NCBI RefSeq assembly: GCF_021033825.1
Contig: NZ_JAIFXZ010000013.1
Span: 62,001 to 126,000, forward strand
Direction of reading: 5' to 3'
Length of the DNA: 64,000 bases
Origin: Dietzia aurantiaca
Lineage (GTDB): Bacteria > Actinomycetota > Actinomycetes > Mycobacteriales > Mycobacteriaceae
Positions within the stretch are counted from its first letter, which is position 1. Every line of letters starts with the position of its first letter. Under the pieces are notes generated by a model. That model had not been told where the DNA came from and searched no databases. It saw nothing but the letters and a program-made list of their open reading frames with translations. The position numbers were made by a program, and so were the translations under genes. This document shows, piece after piece, positions 9,042 through 19,140 of the stretch.

Positions 9042-9564
9042 CCCTGAGACTCCCGGCTCGCACGCGGGTGCGGTCGTACCCGACGGCGACCCGGAACTGG
9101 TCAGCGTCTGGAACGAGACCGTCAAGACGCGCAACCTCGGCTACTCCCTTCTCATCAGCGTCCCGGCGACGCTGATCGGCTTGCTCGTGGCCGAGAACCT
9201 GCTCTCGCGTGTGATGGCCGACGCGGATATCGCCAAGACCTACTCCCTGCTCATCGGCCTGGCGATCGTGGTGACCACCGCCGTGATCAATGCCCGTCTG
9301 TTCAAGCCCCAGCGAATCGTCACTACTGAGGAGCCCGGCGAGAGCACCACCTTCGAGGAGACCCTTCGCGAACTCGCCGACGAGCCCGCAGGCCTGGGCG
9401 ACACCTCCGCCGTGCCCGAGGAGGTCCGCCAGGAGATGCGCGAGCTCGGACTGTACGACGCGTTCGTGCGCGCCGAGAAGCGTGTTGCCGCTGAACGCGC
9501 CGGGGCGACCGGTGCGGGTACGGCCGGCGCCGACCGCACCGCAGGGGAGGGTGATGCCCGATGA
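9031..9564 (+). CDS. Small two-helix membrane protein of the mvaA operon
   Basis: This 177-aa protein is not a family I recognise. It has a short hydrophilic N-terminus, two predicted membrane helices (about residues 32-50 and 62-80), then a long charged, probably cytoplasmic tail rich in Glu and Ala. The gene starts inside the end of mvaA (ATG at 9031) and its TGA overlaps the ATG of the TctA-like permease, so all three are translationally coupled. By position it occupies the slot held by the small TctB subunit in tripartite tricarboxylate transporters. However, TctB usually has four helices and no such tail, so it is either a divergent partner or a new accessory subunit. Function is inferred from context only. 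Confidence 0.7.
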   Translation: MASNPETPGSHAGAVVPDGDPELVSVWNETVKTRNLGYSLLISVPATLIGLLVAENLLSRVMADADIAKTYSLLIGLAIVVTTAVINARLFKPQRIVTTEEPGESTTFEETLRELADEPAGLGDTSAVPEEVRQEMRELGLYDAFVRAEKRVAAERAGATGAGTAGADRTAGEGDAR

Positions 9565-10940
9565 TGCTCATCCAGGATCTGCCCACCGCGCTGCTGTGGG
9601 CGCTCATCGCCGCCGTCGTTTTCGGTGCCCTCGGCCTGGTCTCCGGTACCGACGAGACCGCCACCATCACACCCATCACCCTGCTCGTGGTGCTCCTCGG
9701 CGTCCCGCCGGTGGGGATCTTCGCCTTCTTCATCGCGGCGGTGGTCTCCAAACACCTCACCCACGCCATCCCCACCACCATGTTGGGGATCCCCGGCGAC
9801 ACCATGGCCATCCCCTTGCTCGAGGAGGCCAACTTCCTGCGCAGGCTCGGCGTGCCGCACATCGCGCTGCGCAAGGCGATCAGCGGCGGCATCATCGCCG
9901 CCCTCATCTCCGTCCCGGTCTCCGTGGGTATCGCCGGTCTGCTCAGCCCGTTCGCCGACGCCGTCACCTCCGCCGCGCCGTGGATATTCCTCGCCGCAAC
10001 AGTGCTCATCGCGTACTTCTCGCCGGCACGCATTGCCGGTGTGCTCGTGATCATCCCGTTCGTCATGCTCGTGCTGGGTCTGCGCGCGATCGGCGCCGAC
10101 TTCGGAGGGCAGACCCTCACCGTGAGCTTCTTCCTCGGCATCGCGGCCGGGCCGCTCATCCTGGACCTGCTGCTGGTCTCGTCGCCGGCCGGTCGACGCG
10201 AGGCGCGTCGGGACCAGGTGGAGACGCGTCACATGTCGGTGTCGCAGACCTCGTCGTCGTCGTACTTCCCCAACCCACTCAAGATCCTCGACAAGCGCCA
10301 GGTGGGCCTCACCGCGGCGGCGTCGGCGGTCTCGTCGAGCACGTTCGTGTTCAGCCCCGTCGCCATGACGGTGATGGTCGGCGAGGCGATCCGTCGCTTC
10401 CCCAAGAACGCCTACCACCGCCTCACCACCCGCATGGCCGTGAAGAACGGCACTACGGAGTCGACCTACCTGGGCGAGACCCTCATCCCGCTTGTCGCGT
10501 TCGGCCTGCCACTGAGCCCCATGTCCGTGGGCCCGGCGGCGCCGCTGTTCAACGCCCCGCCGCGGTTCACCGTCGACACCGAGACGGGTGAGGTGACCAA
10601 CCTCCACACGTTCATGACCAGCTGGGAGTTCCTCGTCTTTGGTCTGGTCGGCGTGCTGGTCGCGGCGGTCGTCGTTTACCCGTTGGCGATGAAATTCGCC
10701 GCGCCCGCAGCGTCGTTCGTCATGCGCAAGGTCAGCCACGAGGCCGTGGTCGCCGCGTTCACCGCGCTCATCCTCATGGTGGCGGTGTGGGAGGGCGGAA
10801 TCTACGGCGTCCTCGTGGTCATCACCGTCGGACTGGTCGGCGGACTGCTCTCCCGCGCCTTCAAGCTCCACGCGGGTGTGCAGTTCATGGCCTTCTACGT
10901 GGCCCTGCTCACCGTCCCGGCGATCTTCGCCCTGTTCTGA
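9561..10940 (+). CDS. TctA-family (tripartite tricarboxylate-type) permease
   Basis: This 459-aa polytopic membrane protein has about 11-12 hydrophobic segments. The TctA signatures are present: I-T-P-I-T-L-L near residue 33 and the H-A-I-P-T-T-M-L-G-I-P-G-D block near 70, which correspond to the conserved substrate and ion region of the large subunit of TTT transporters. No periplasmic binding protein (TctC) is encoded in the window, so uptake may not need one here, or it is supplied from elsewhere. The operon suggests a hydroxylated carboxylate such as mevalonate as substrate; this is inference. The ATG at 9561 overlaps the upstream stop and follows a GGGAGG ribosome site. Confidence 0.85.
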   Translation: MMLIQDLPTALLWALIAAVVFGALGLVSGTDETATITPITLLVVLLGVPPVGIFAFFIAAVVSKHLTHAIPTTMLGIPGDTMAIPLLEEANFLRRLGVPHIALRKAISGGIIAALISVPVSVGIAGLLSPFADAVTSAAPWIFLAATVLIAYFSPARIAGVLVIIPFVMLVLGLRAIGADFGGQTLTVSFFLGIAAGPLILDLLLVSSPAGRREARRDQVETRHMSVSQTSSSSYFPNPLKILDKRQVGLTAAASAVSSSTFVFSPVAMTVMVGEAIRRFPKNAYHRLTTRMAVKNGTTESTYLGETLIPLVAFGLPLSPMSVGPAAPLFNAPPRFTVDTETGEVTNLHTFMTSWEFLVFGLVGVLVAAVVVYPLAMKFAAPAASFVMRKVSHEAVVAAFTALILMVAVWEGGIYGVLVVITVGLVGGLLSRAFKLHAGVQFMAFYVALLTVPAIFALF

Positions 10941-11008
10941 TCCACAATCGCGCCCGGGGACTCGCACGTCGGGACCCCGGGCGCGCTCTTCTAGGAAGGA
11001 CTCGACCC

Positions 11009-12808
11009 ATGACTGTGCGTATCGCCAACTGCAGCGGCTTCCTCGGCGACCGCCGGACCGGCCCCCGCGAGATGCTGGAGGGCGGCCCGGTCGACTACCT
11101 CACCGGCGACTGGCTGGCCGAGCTCACTATGAGCATCCTCGCCAAGCAGCGCAGCCGCGACACCGAGGCGGGGTTCCCCACCTCGTTCGTGGACCAGATC
11201 TCCGACGTGCTCGCGCTGTGCCGTGAGAAGGGTGTGAAGGTTCTCGCCAACGCCGGCGGCGTCAATCCGCACGGGTGCGCCGCCGCGGTGGCCGCCGCAG
11301 CAGCCGAGCGCGGCGTCGACGTGCAGATCGCCGTGGTCGACGGTGACGACGTGGTGGGCCGCGTCGATGAACTGCAGGCCGACGGCTGGACCGCCGAGCA
11401 CCTCGATACCGGCATATCCTTTGCCGAGACCGGGTTGACCCCCGCGGTGGTCAACGTCTACCTGGGCGCGTGGGGGATCGTCGAGGCCATCAGGGCCGGC
11501 GCCGACGTGGTGATCACCGGCCGCGTGTCCGACGCTTCGCCGATCGTGGCCGCGGCAGCCGCCCACCACGGCTGGACCCCGGGCGACCTGGACCAGATCG
11601 CGGGCGCCGTGGTGGCCGGGCACCTCATCGAGTGCAGCGCCCAGGTCACCGGCGGCAACTACTCGTTCTTCACCGAGATCGACCAACCCGAGCACCCGGG
11701 CTTCCCCGTAGCGGAGATCGAGGCCGACGGCTCCTGTGTCATCACCAAGAACCCCGGCACCGGCGGCGCGGTGACGCGTGAGAGCGTGATCGCGCAGTTG
11801 CTGTACGAGATCAACGGTCCCGACTACGCCAATCCCGACGTCCTGGCCCGCTTCGATCGCCTCGAGGTGGAGCAGCAGGGCCCCGACCGCGTCCGCGTGA
11901 CCGGTGCGTTCGGCGAGGTCGTGCCCGCCACGCTCAAGGCAGGCATCGTGGCCGACTACGGCTGGTCGGCCGAGATGATGGTGCTCGTCACCGGCGACCG
12001 GCGCCGCGCCAAGGCCGACTACTGCCTTCGGCAGCTGTGGGCTGAGTTCCCTCAGGGGCGCGAGACGTTCGAGGATGTGGTGGTCAATCTCATCGGCGAG
12101 GAGGTCGAGAACCCGGCCACCCTCGACCAGGGCACCAGCATTCTGCGGATCGCGGTGGCGGACGCCGACCGCGCCCTGGTCAACCGCTTTCCACGCGCGC
12201 TCGTGGAGATCCTGCTCGGCGGCTTCCCCGGCATGGCGCTCACCTCGCCGCCGAGCCGGGCGCGTCAGCGGCAGCTGTTCTGGCCCACGCTGCTCGACGC
12301 GCGGAAGGTGCCCGAGCGGGTGACATTCGAGGGTCGGACATGGGAGGTCGATCGCGCCGCCGTGGCCGCTCCCGCCGAGCAGACACCGCTGCCGGAGGTG
12401 GGGGCCGGCGCCGCGACGAGGGGTGACGACAACGACGCCTCCTCGGCCGGGAACTCCGACCTGGTCTCCGTACCGCTCGGCAGGATCGCCGGCAGTCGCT
12501 CCGGCGACAAGGGCGGTAACGCCACGGTGGGAATCTGGGCCTTGTCGGACGAGGCGTACGCGTTCCTCTCCGACTGGTGGACGCAGGAGAACGTGGCCGG
12601 TCTGCTGCCGCCCGAGGAGTACTCAGGACTGAGGCTGTGGGCCATTCCGAGCCTGCGTGCGCTCGGCGTGACCGTCACCGGCTGGCTCGGCCTCGGCACC
12701 GCGAGCAACGTCGCCCTGGACACCCAGGCCAAGGGCCTCGGTGAGTTCTTGCGGGCCCGGCACCTGCAGGTGCCGCAGGCGGTGCTGCACAGCATCGGGT
12801 CACGTTGA
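11009..12808 (+). CDS. AtuA-family protein (DUF1446) with C-terminal ferredoxin-fold domain
   Basis: This 599-aa protein is of the acyclic terpene utilisation AtuA type. The N-terminal DUF1446/AtuA domain spans about residues 1-450 and shows the opening S-G-F-L-G-D-R, N-A-G-G-V-N-P-H and G-R-V-S-D-A-S blocks and the C-S-A-Q-V-T-G-G-N-Y block. After an acidic linker, a C-terminal domain of about 110 residues begins at G-R-I-A-G-S-R-S-G-D-K-G-G and matches the AtuA-like ferredoxin-fold region. AtuA is required for citronellol and geraniol catabolism in Pseudomonas, but its exact reaction is not established to my knowledge. Linkage here to HMG-CoA reductase and a permease suggests a step on a branched 3-hydroxy acid or its CoA ester. 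The gene ends with a terminator at 12830. Confidence 0.88.
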   Translation: MTVRIANCSGFLGDRRTGPREMLEGGPVDYLTGDWLAELTMSILAKQRSRDTEAGFPTSFVDQISDVLALCREKGVKVLANAGGVNPHGCAAAVAAAAAERGVDVQIAVVDGDDVVGRVDELQADGWTAEHLDTGISFAETGLTPAVVNVYLGAWGIVEAIRAGADVVITGRVSDASPIVAAAAAHHGWTPGDLDQIAGAVVAGHLIECSAQVTGGNYSFFTEIDQPEHPGFPVAEIEADGSCVITKNPGTGGAVTRESVIAQLLYEINGPDYANPDVLARFDRLEVEQQGPDRVRVTGAFGEVVPATLKAGIVADYGWSAEMMVLVTGDRRRAKADYCLRQLWAEFPQGRETFEDVVVNLIGEEVENPATLDQGTSILRIAVADADRALVNRFPRALVEILLGGFPGMALTSPPSRARQRQLFWPTLLDARKVPERVTFEGRTWEVDRAAVAAPAEQTPLPEVGAGAATRGDDNDASSAGNSDLVSVPLGRIAGSRSGDKGGNATVGIWALSDEAYAFLSDWWTQENVAGLLPPEEYSGLRLWAIPSLRALGVTVTGWLGLGTASNVALDTQAKGLGEFLRARHLQVPQAVLHSIGSR

Positions 12809-12829
12809 TACGCACTATCGAGAAGGGTG

Positions 12830-12862
12830 CCCCGCACATTTCCCGAGCGGAGGTGTGCGGGG
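12830..12862 (+). terminator. Terminator of the mvaA-AtuA operon
   Basis: A perfect 9-bp stem (CCCCGCACA at 12830-12838 with TGTGCGGGG at 12854-12862) starts 22 nt after the AtuA stop codon and is followed by TCCTCTTGTCGTT. Confidence 0.7.
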
Positions 12863-12988
12863 TCCTCTTGTCGTTGGCACGGTCGCTGACGCTCTCGGTG
12901 AACGTCGGCAAGGGGAATGTGGGCAAAATGTGTGCACGGCGACCGGTTGAGGTGCGGTCGCCATGCCGAAAACACGCCCTGAGCTGGG

Positions 12989-13061
12989 CGCCCCCGAGAG
13001 GATTCGAACCCCTGACCAGCCGGGTAGAAACCGGATGCTCTATCCACTGAGCTACGGAGGC
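12989..13061 (-). tRNA. tRNA-Arg (anticodon TCT)
   Basis: The reverse complement gives a 73-nt cloverleaf: acceptor GCCTCCG paired with CGGGGGC (one T-G pair), D-stem GCTC/GAGC, anticodon loop TTTCTAC and a T-arm with TTCGAAT. The anticodon TCT reads AGA. No CCA is encoded. The first pair of the anticodon stem looks mismatched (T-C). Confidence 0.93.
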
Positions 13062-13169
13062 ATGCGGCGCCTGCAGCAGGCGTCGCCGGAAGAATGGTAG
13101 CCGATGCAGGGGGACCGCCGAGAAGGAGCGAATCGCCGTCGAGGCATCGGGCTTCCTACGATGGAGGTC

Positions 13170-15200
13170 ATGACGTCGTCGAAGTCCGCTCCCGCCATTC
13201 TCGGTCGGCTGGGAGCCCGCGGTGCGGTTCTGCTGGTGCTGCTCCTCGCGGCCGTCGCCGCGGCGGTGGTCGTTCCGCTGTCGGCCATGTCCACCGACGT
13301 GGCGCTGGAGTTGATCGGCGTGCCCGACCCCGGGGTGCTGACCACCGCCGGGCTGCCGGCGATCCGCGCGATCGGTGAGTTGCTCGCGTCCGTCGCGGTG
13401 GGCACCGCGTTGTTCGCGGCGTTCTTCACCCCGCCGCAGAAGGACAAGACGCTCGACGTCGACGGGTACCGCATGCAGCACATCTCGTCGTGGGCGAACA
13501 TCGCCTGGGCGGTCGCGGCGGCGCTTCTCATCCCGCTGACCCTGTCCGATGTCTCAGGTCGGACCTTCGTCCAGTCCCTGCCGCCGGACCAGTGGCTGGT
13601 GGCGATCAATCAGATCGACGTCGCGTCCTCCTGGCGCTGGGCCGCCGTGATCGCGGTGGTCGCCGCCATCGGCCAGCGACTCACGCTGAGTTGGCGCTGG
13701 TCGACGATCTGGTTGGCCGTCACTGTGCTGTCTCTGCTCCCGGTGGCCGCCACCGGCCATGCCTCCGGCAGCACGGCCCACGACATCGCCACCAACTCGC
13801 TGATCATCCACCTGTTCAGCGCCGCGTTCTATGTCGGCGGTCTCGTGGCGGTGATCATCCACACCATGCGCGGCGGCACCCGGGTGGCGTTGGCCCTGCG
13901 CCGGTACTCGGTGGTCGCGACCGTGGCGATCGCCGCTCTGGCGTTCACCGGTGTGATCAACGCGATGGTCCGCCTGCACCCGGCCGACCTGTTCTCCTCC
14001 ACCTACGGCCTGCTGGTGGTGGCCAAGGCGCTGTTGCTGTGCTTGCTGGCCCTGTTCGGGCTCGCGATCCGGCGTCGCATCATCGCCAAGATCGAGTCGA
14101 CGAATGCCAATGCGCCGGTCGACCGCGGCACGCTTCTGCGGATCGTCCTGGTCGAATCGGCCGTGATGGCGGGAACCATCGGCCTGTCGGTGTCGTTGGG
14201 CCGCACCCCGCCGCCCGCGCCGTTGTACGTGCCCACCCGTCAGGAGGCGCTACTCGGCTTCGAGTTGCCGGGTCCGTTCTCGTTCGAGACGGTCTTCGGA
14301 CTCTGGCGCTTCGACCTCGTCCTGGGCCTGGTGTCCGTGGTGCTGCTCGGCCTGTACCTGTGGGGCGTGATCCACCTGCGCAGGCGCGGGGACTCGTGGC
14401 CCGCGGGCCGGACGTTCTTCTGGGTGGCGGGCTGCGTGACGCTGTTCATCACCACCAGCTCCGGCCTGGGGATGTTCATGATGGCCGACTTCGCCAGCCA
14501 CATGGTGGGCCACATGCTCATCTCGATGCTGGTTCCGGTCCTGCTCGCCCTCGGTGGTCCGCTGACCCTGGCGCTTCGCGCGCTCCCGGCCGCCGGTCGC
14601 GGCAATCCGCCGGGCCCGCGCGAGTGGATCGTCGAGTTCATCAACAATCCGCTCTCGCGCTTCCTCACCCACCCGATCGTGGCGTCGATCCAGTTCGTGG
14701 CCGGCTTCTACCTCATCTACTTCGGTGGGTTCTACGAGACGCTGGCCTCCGAGCATCTGGGTCATATGTTCATGAACGTGCACTTCCTGATCAGTGGCTA
14801 CCTGTTCTACTGGGTGATCATCGGGGTCGACGCGGCGCCGCGGCAGTTCACGTCGATGTACATGATGATGGTTTTGCTGTCCTCGCTGCCGTTCCACGCC
14901 TTCTTCGGCATCCTGCTCATGAACTACCCGACGGTCCTGGCCGAGGGCTGGTACTCCGGCATCGGACTGCCCTGGATCCCGGACCTCCTGCAGAGTCAAC
15001 GGGTCGGCGGCGGCGTGGCCTGGGCGATGGGGGAGATACCCCTGTTCATCGTCATGATCGCGCTCGCCTGGCAGTGGTACCAGAGCGATATGCGCGAGGC
15101 GCGGCGCTCGGAGCGGCAGGCCGAGCGCGACGACGACGCCGAGCTCAAGGCCTATAACGAGATGCTGGCGCAGATGGCCAAGGCGGACCGCCGGCACTGA
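13170..15200 (+). CDS. CopD/CtaG fusion: copper resistance and cytochrome c oxidase assembly membrane protein
   Basis: This 676-aa multi-pass membrane protein has two halves. The N-terminal half (to about residue 360) holds a CopD-like domain with several helices and a conserved histidine pair region (T-G-H-A-S-G ... I-I-H). The C-terminal half is a caa3_CtaG/DUF1404-type domain with conserved His residues in H-M-V-G-H-M and a further M-N-V-H segment, thought to bind copper. It resembles the mycobacterial protein Rv0102. The likely role is periplasmic copper handling or delivery to heme-copper oxidases. The ATG at 13170 was preferred; an ATG at 13161 is also in frame. The extreme C-terminus is charged and cytoplasmic. 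Confidence 0.85.
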   Translation: MTSSKSAPAILGRLGARGAVLLVLLLAAVAAAVVVPLSAMSTDVALELIGVPDPGVLTTAGLPAIRAIGELLASVAVGTALFAAFFTPPQKDKTLDVDGYRMQHISSWANIAWAVAAALLIPLTLSDVSGRTFVQSLPPDQWLVAINQIDVASSWRWAAVIAVVAAIGQRLTLSWRWSTIWLAVTVLSLLPVAATGHASGSTAHDIATNSLIIHLFSAAFYVGGLVAVIIHTMRGGTRVALALRRYSVVATVAIAALAFTGVINAMVRLHPADLFSSTYGLLVVAKALLLCLLALFGLAIRRRIIAKIESTNANAPVDRGTLLRIVLVESAVMAGTIGLSVSLGRTPPPAPLYVPTRQEALLGFELPGPFSFETVFGLWRFDLVLGLVSVVLLGLYLWGVIHLRRRGDSWPAGRTFFWVAGCVTLFITTSSGLGMFMMADFASHMVGHMLISMLVPVLLALGGPLTLALRALPAAGRGNPPGPREWIVEFINNPLSRFLTHPIVASIQFVAGFYLIYFGGFYETLASEHLGHMFMNVHFLISGYLFYWVIIGVDAAPRQFTSMYMMMVLLSSLPFHAFFGILLMNYPTVLAEGWYSGIGLPWIPDLLQSQRVGGGVAWAMGEIPLFIVMIALAWQWYQSDMREARRSERQAERDDDAELKAYNEMLAQMAKADRRH

Positions 15201-15245
15201 GGACGCGCTCCTCGTCGTCGTCGGGGTCCGTTCTTCCACACCCGT

Positions 15246-15265
15246 CGTCCCTGTCCACAGGGACG
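15246..15265. repeat. Perfect 9-bp-arm palindrome between CopD-CtaG and ssb genes
   Basis: CGTCCCTGT and ACAGGGACG flank a CC centre. The element is 45 nt after the CopD-CtaG stop and 103 nt before the ssb start. It could be a short terminator stem or a dimer-binding operator. There is no T-tract. Confidence 0.4.
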
Positions 15266-15368
15266 TCACAGCGAGCGGTGAGGGCAAGGGATGACGACGA
15301 CGACGTCGTGCACTGTTGCGGACAGGTGGCCGGCGCCCGGTCGGTCCCGACGACACAGGAGAGTCCCC

Positions 15369-15938
15369 ATGAACGAGACCCAGACGACCGTCCGCGGCAC
15401 CATCATCACCGACCCCGTCACCCGGCGCGTGGGCGACGACGAGGTGTTCACCTTCCGCGTCGCCAGCAACACCCGCTACCAGGACCGTAACTCGGGGGAG
15501 TGGAAGACCGGCGGCACGCTGTACTTCTCCGCGAACTGCTGGGGCAAGCTCGCGCAACGCACCGCGGGGCGGCTGTTCAAGGGGGACGCGGTGCTCGTCC
15601 ACGGGCGGCTGCTGACCAACGAGTACGAGCGCGAGGGACGTGTGCAGCGGGACCTGGAGATGCGGGTCAGTGCGATCGGGCCGGACATGTCGCGCATGGA
15701 CGTCTCGGCCCGGCGGATCCGGTTCGATCCGGTCGAACCCGGGGCCGGTGGTCCCCGGGATGGTGGCGAGACCGGGGCGGATGCGATGTCGATCGGGTCG
15801 GTGTCGAGTGACGAAGTGGACGGTGAGTCGTCCGGTGATGCGGAGGTCGACGGCCTGCGCGGGCTGGACGGTACCGATTCGGACCTCCTGGGTGAGCGGT
15901 CCGACATGAACGAGTTGGCGGTAGCCACACCCGCCTGA
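15369..15938 (+). CDS. Single-stranded DNA-binding protein paralogue (SsbB-like)
   Basis: This 189-aa protein has an N-terminal OB fold (about residues 1-110): V-R-G-T-I-I-T-D-P-V, F-R-V-A-S-N-T-R-Y and the V-L-V-H-G-R-L strand are typical of bacterial SSB. The C-terminal half is acidic and low-complexity. It ends in A-V-A-T-P-A and lacks the D-D-D-x-P-F tip that recruits repair and replication partners in the main SSB. It precedes ettA, as the SSB paralogue Rv2478c does in M. tuberculosis, so it is probably the secondary SSB and not the essential one. The ATG at 15369 follows a GGAGA ribosome site. Confidence 0.85.
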   Translation: MNETQTTVRGTIITDPVTRRVGDDEVFTFRVASNTRYQDRNSGEWKTGGTLYFSANCWGKLAQRTAGRLFKGDAVLVHGRLLTNEYEREGRVQRDLEMRVSAIGPDMSRMDVSARRIRFDPVEPGAGGPRDGGETGADAMSIGSVSSDEVDGESSGDAEVDGLRGLDGTDSDLLGERSDMNELAVATPA

Positions 15939-16040
15939 CTCCGCTGTGCGAGCCGGGCCGCGGGCAGCCACGTAACATGGGGGTCGTGCCCGCGGCCCAC
16001 CCGCGGCGATGAGAACTGTTTTCGCAGGTGAGAGGGTAGA

Positions 16041-17714
<1,674 letters not shown>

Positions 17715-17719
17715 GCGCG

Positions 17720-18187
17720 ATGAGTGCCCCCACCGCGGCCGACGCGGACGGAACTAACACAGCCGACGCCCCGGACGGGACGTCGGGCCCTGTGCACCGG
17801 GTCCGGATCCCGTTGCGGATCTCGGATTTTGTGGGGATGCACGTGAACAACGTGCGTTTCCAGGAGTTCTCGCAGGACGCCCGGCTCATGTGGTTCCGCG
17901 AGAAGTTCGACGTCCCCGGTTCGCGCGTGCCGATCGCGTTGGCCCGGTGGATGGAGATCGACTTCCGGCGCGTCATCGGCATGGGCGTCCCGGAGGTGTG
18001 GGTGGACGTCCAGGTGCTGCGGGTGGGCCGGACCTCGTTCACCATGCGGACTGCGATCGGCTCGGAGTACACCGGGTCCGAGCCGTGCGCGATCGTCGAC
18101 ACGGTTCTCGTGGTCGCGGCCGCCGACGAGGTCACGACAATGGAGATCACCCCCGAGGAGCGTCGTGCGCTCCTGGGGGCAGGCTAG
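17720..18187 (+). CDS. Hotdog-fold acyl-CoA thioesterase-like protein, altered active-site motif
   Basis: This 155-aa protein has a 4-hydroxybenzoyl-CoA thioesterase-like hotdog fold. After a disordered N-terminus of about 25 residues comes R-I-S-D-F-V-G-M-H-V-N-N (33-44). Compared with its downstream neighbour, the segment between the first Asp and the His is one residue shorter and has no counterpart of the second, usually catalytic Asp. This may mean altered or lost hydrolase activity, or a partner role in a mixed oligomer. It is the first of three tandem hotdog genes after ettA. The ATG at 17720 is 5 nt after the ettA stop. Confidence 0.78.
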   Translation: MSAPTAADADGTNTADAPDGTSGPVHRVRIPLRISDFVGMHVNNVRFQEFSQDARLMWFREKFDVPGSRVPIALARWMEIDFRRVIGMGVPEVWVDVQVLRVGRTSFTMRTAIGSEYTGSEPCAIVDTVLVVAAADEVTTMEITPEERRALLGAG

Positions 18188-18196
18188 GAGGCGGGT

Positions 18197-18658
18197 ATGA
18201 GTACCGGCGACGAGGCGACCGACAACGGGGTGTTCCGCTGCACCCTGCAGGTGCGGTGGGCTGACTTCGATCAGTTCGGTCACGTCAACAACGTCAAGTA
18301 CATCGAGTACGCGCAGGAGGCGCGGATCCTGTTCTCGCGCAGCCGCTTCAGCCCGTTCGGGCTGGGCAACCTCGCCCAGGTGGTGCGCCGGACCGAGATC
18401 GACCATCTGCGCCCGGTGCTCCGGGACTCCGCCACGGTGGACGTGGAGATCGAGGTCGTGCACGTCGGGACCTCCTCGTACCAGCTCCGGCAGACGATCC
18501 TGGATGCCGCGGGCGACGTGTGTTGCACGTTGCACGTGGTGATGGTCGCCTACGACGTCGCCTCGTCGTCGTCCGTCGAGATCCCGGCCACGGTGCGCAA
18601 CGTGCTCGAAGCGGCCCGGCAGCGGGCCGCGATCACCGAGAAGGAGTCGGCCGGATGA
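18197..18658 (+). CDS. Acyl-CoA thioesterase (YbgC/4HBT-like hotdog)
   Basis: This 153-aa single hotdog domain carries the intact family motif R-W-A-D-F-D-Q-F-G-H-V-N-N (residues 20-32) with catalytic Asp25, then the long helix Y-I-E-Y-A-Q-E-A-R. Such enzymes hydrolyse acyl-CoA thioesters in the cytoplasm; the chain length or ring specificity cannot be read from sequence. The gene starts 9 nt after the preceding paralogue and its TGA overlaps the next ATG, so the group is an operon. Confidence 0.82.
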   Translation: MSTGDEATDNGVFRCTLQVRWADFDQFGHVNNVKYIEYAQEARILFSRSRFSPFGLGNLAQVVRRTEIDHLRPVLRDSATVDVEIEVVHVGTSSYQLRQTILDAAGDVCCTLHVVMVAYDVASSSSVEIPATVRNVLEAARQRAAITEKESAG

Positions 18659-19140
18659 GCGAACAGCTCGTCTTCGACACCGGCGGACCGCTGGGCGTCT
18701 CGGGCGAGCCCGGCCGCATGGTCTACACCGCCGCGATGCCCGTCCGGTGGTCGGACCAGGATCTCTATCACCATGTCAACCACGCACGGATGATCACGCT
18801 CATCGAAGAAGCGCGCATTCCGTGGCTCTTCGAGGAGGGCACCCCCACGTCGACTCTCGCCGCGGGAGCGGTGATGACCGATCTCGCGGTGAAATACCGC
18901 GGGCAGATCAAGCACGCCGACGGACCGATCCGCGTGCGCATGTGGTGCGAGAAGGTCGGGGGAGCCCTGTTCGTGGCACGCCATGAGGTGCGCGGACGTC
19001 ACACACCCGACTCCGAGCCCCCGGAGGTGGACTGCACGGCGAGGATCGCCGCGTTCGACCTGCAGACCCAGCGGCCCCGGCGGTTCACCCCGGCCGAGCG
19101 CGAACACCTACTGCGGTTCCATCACAAGGATCCCTCGTGA
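18655..19140 (+). CDS. Acyl-CoA thioesterase-like hotdog protein
   Basis: This 161-aa hotdog protein has the motif R-W-S-D-Q-D-L-Y-H-H-V-N-H in its N-terminal third. It keeps the catalytic Asp but replaces the usual Gly before the His with His. Position and sequence resemble the mycobacterial Rv2475c group. The ATG overlaps the preceding stop (ATGA), and its own TGA overlaps the GTG of the next gene. The substrate is unknown. Confidence 0.8.
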   Translation: MSEQLVFDTGGPLGVSGEPGRMVYTAAMPVRWSDQDLYHHVNHARMITLIEEARIPWLFEEGTPTSTLAAGAVMTDLAVKYRGQIKHADGPIRVRMWCEKVGGALFVARHEVRGRHTPDSEPPEVDCTARIAAFDLQTQRPRRFTPAEREHLLRFHHKDPS

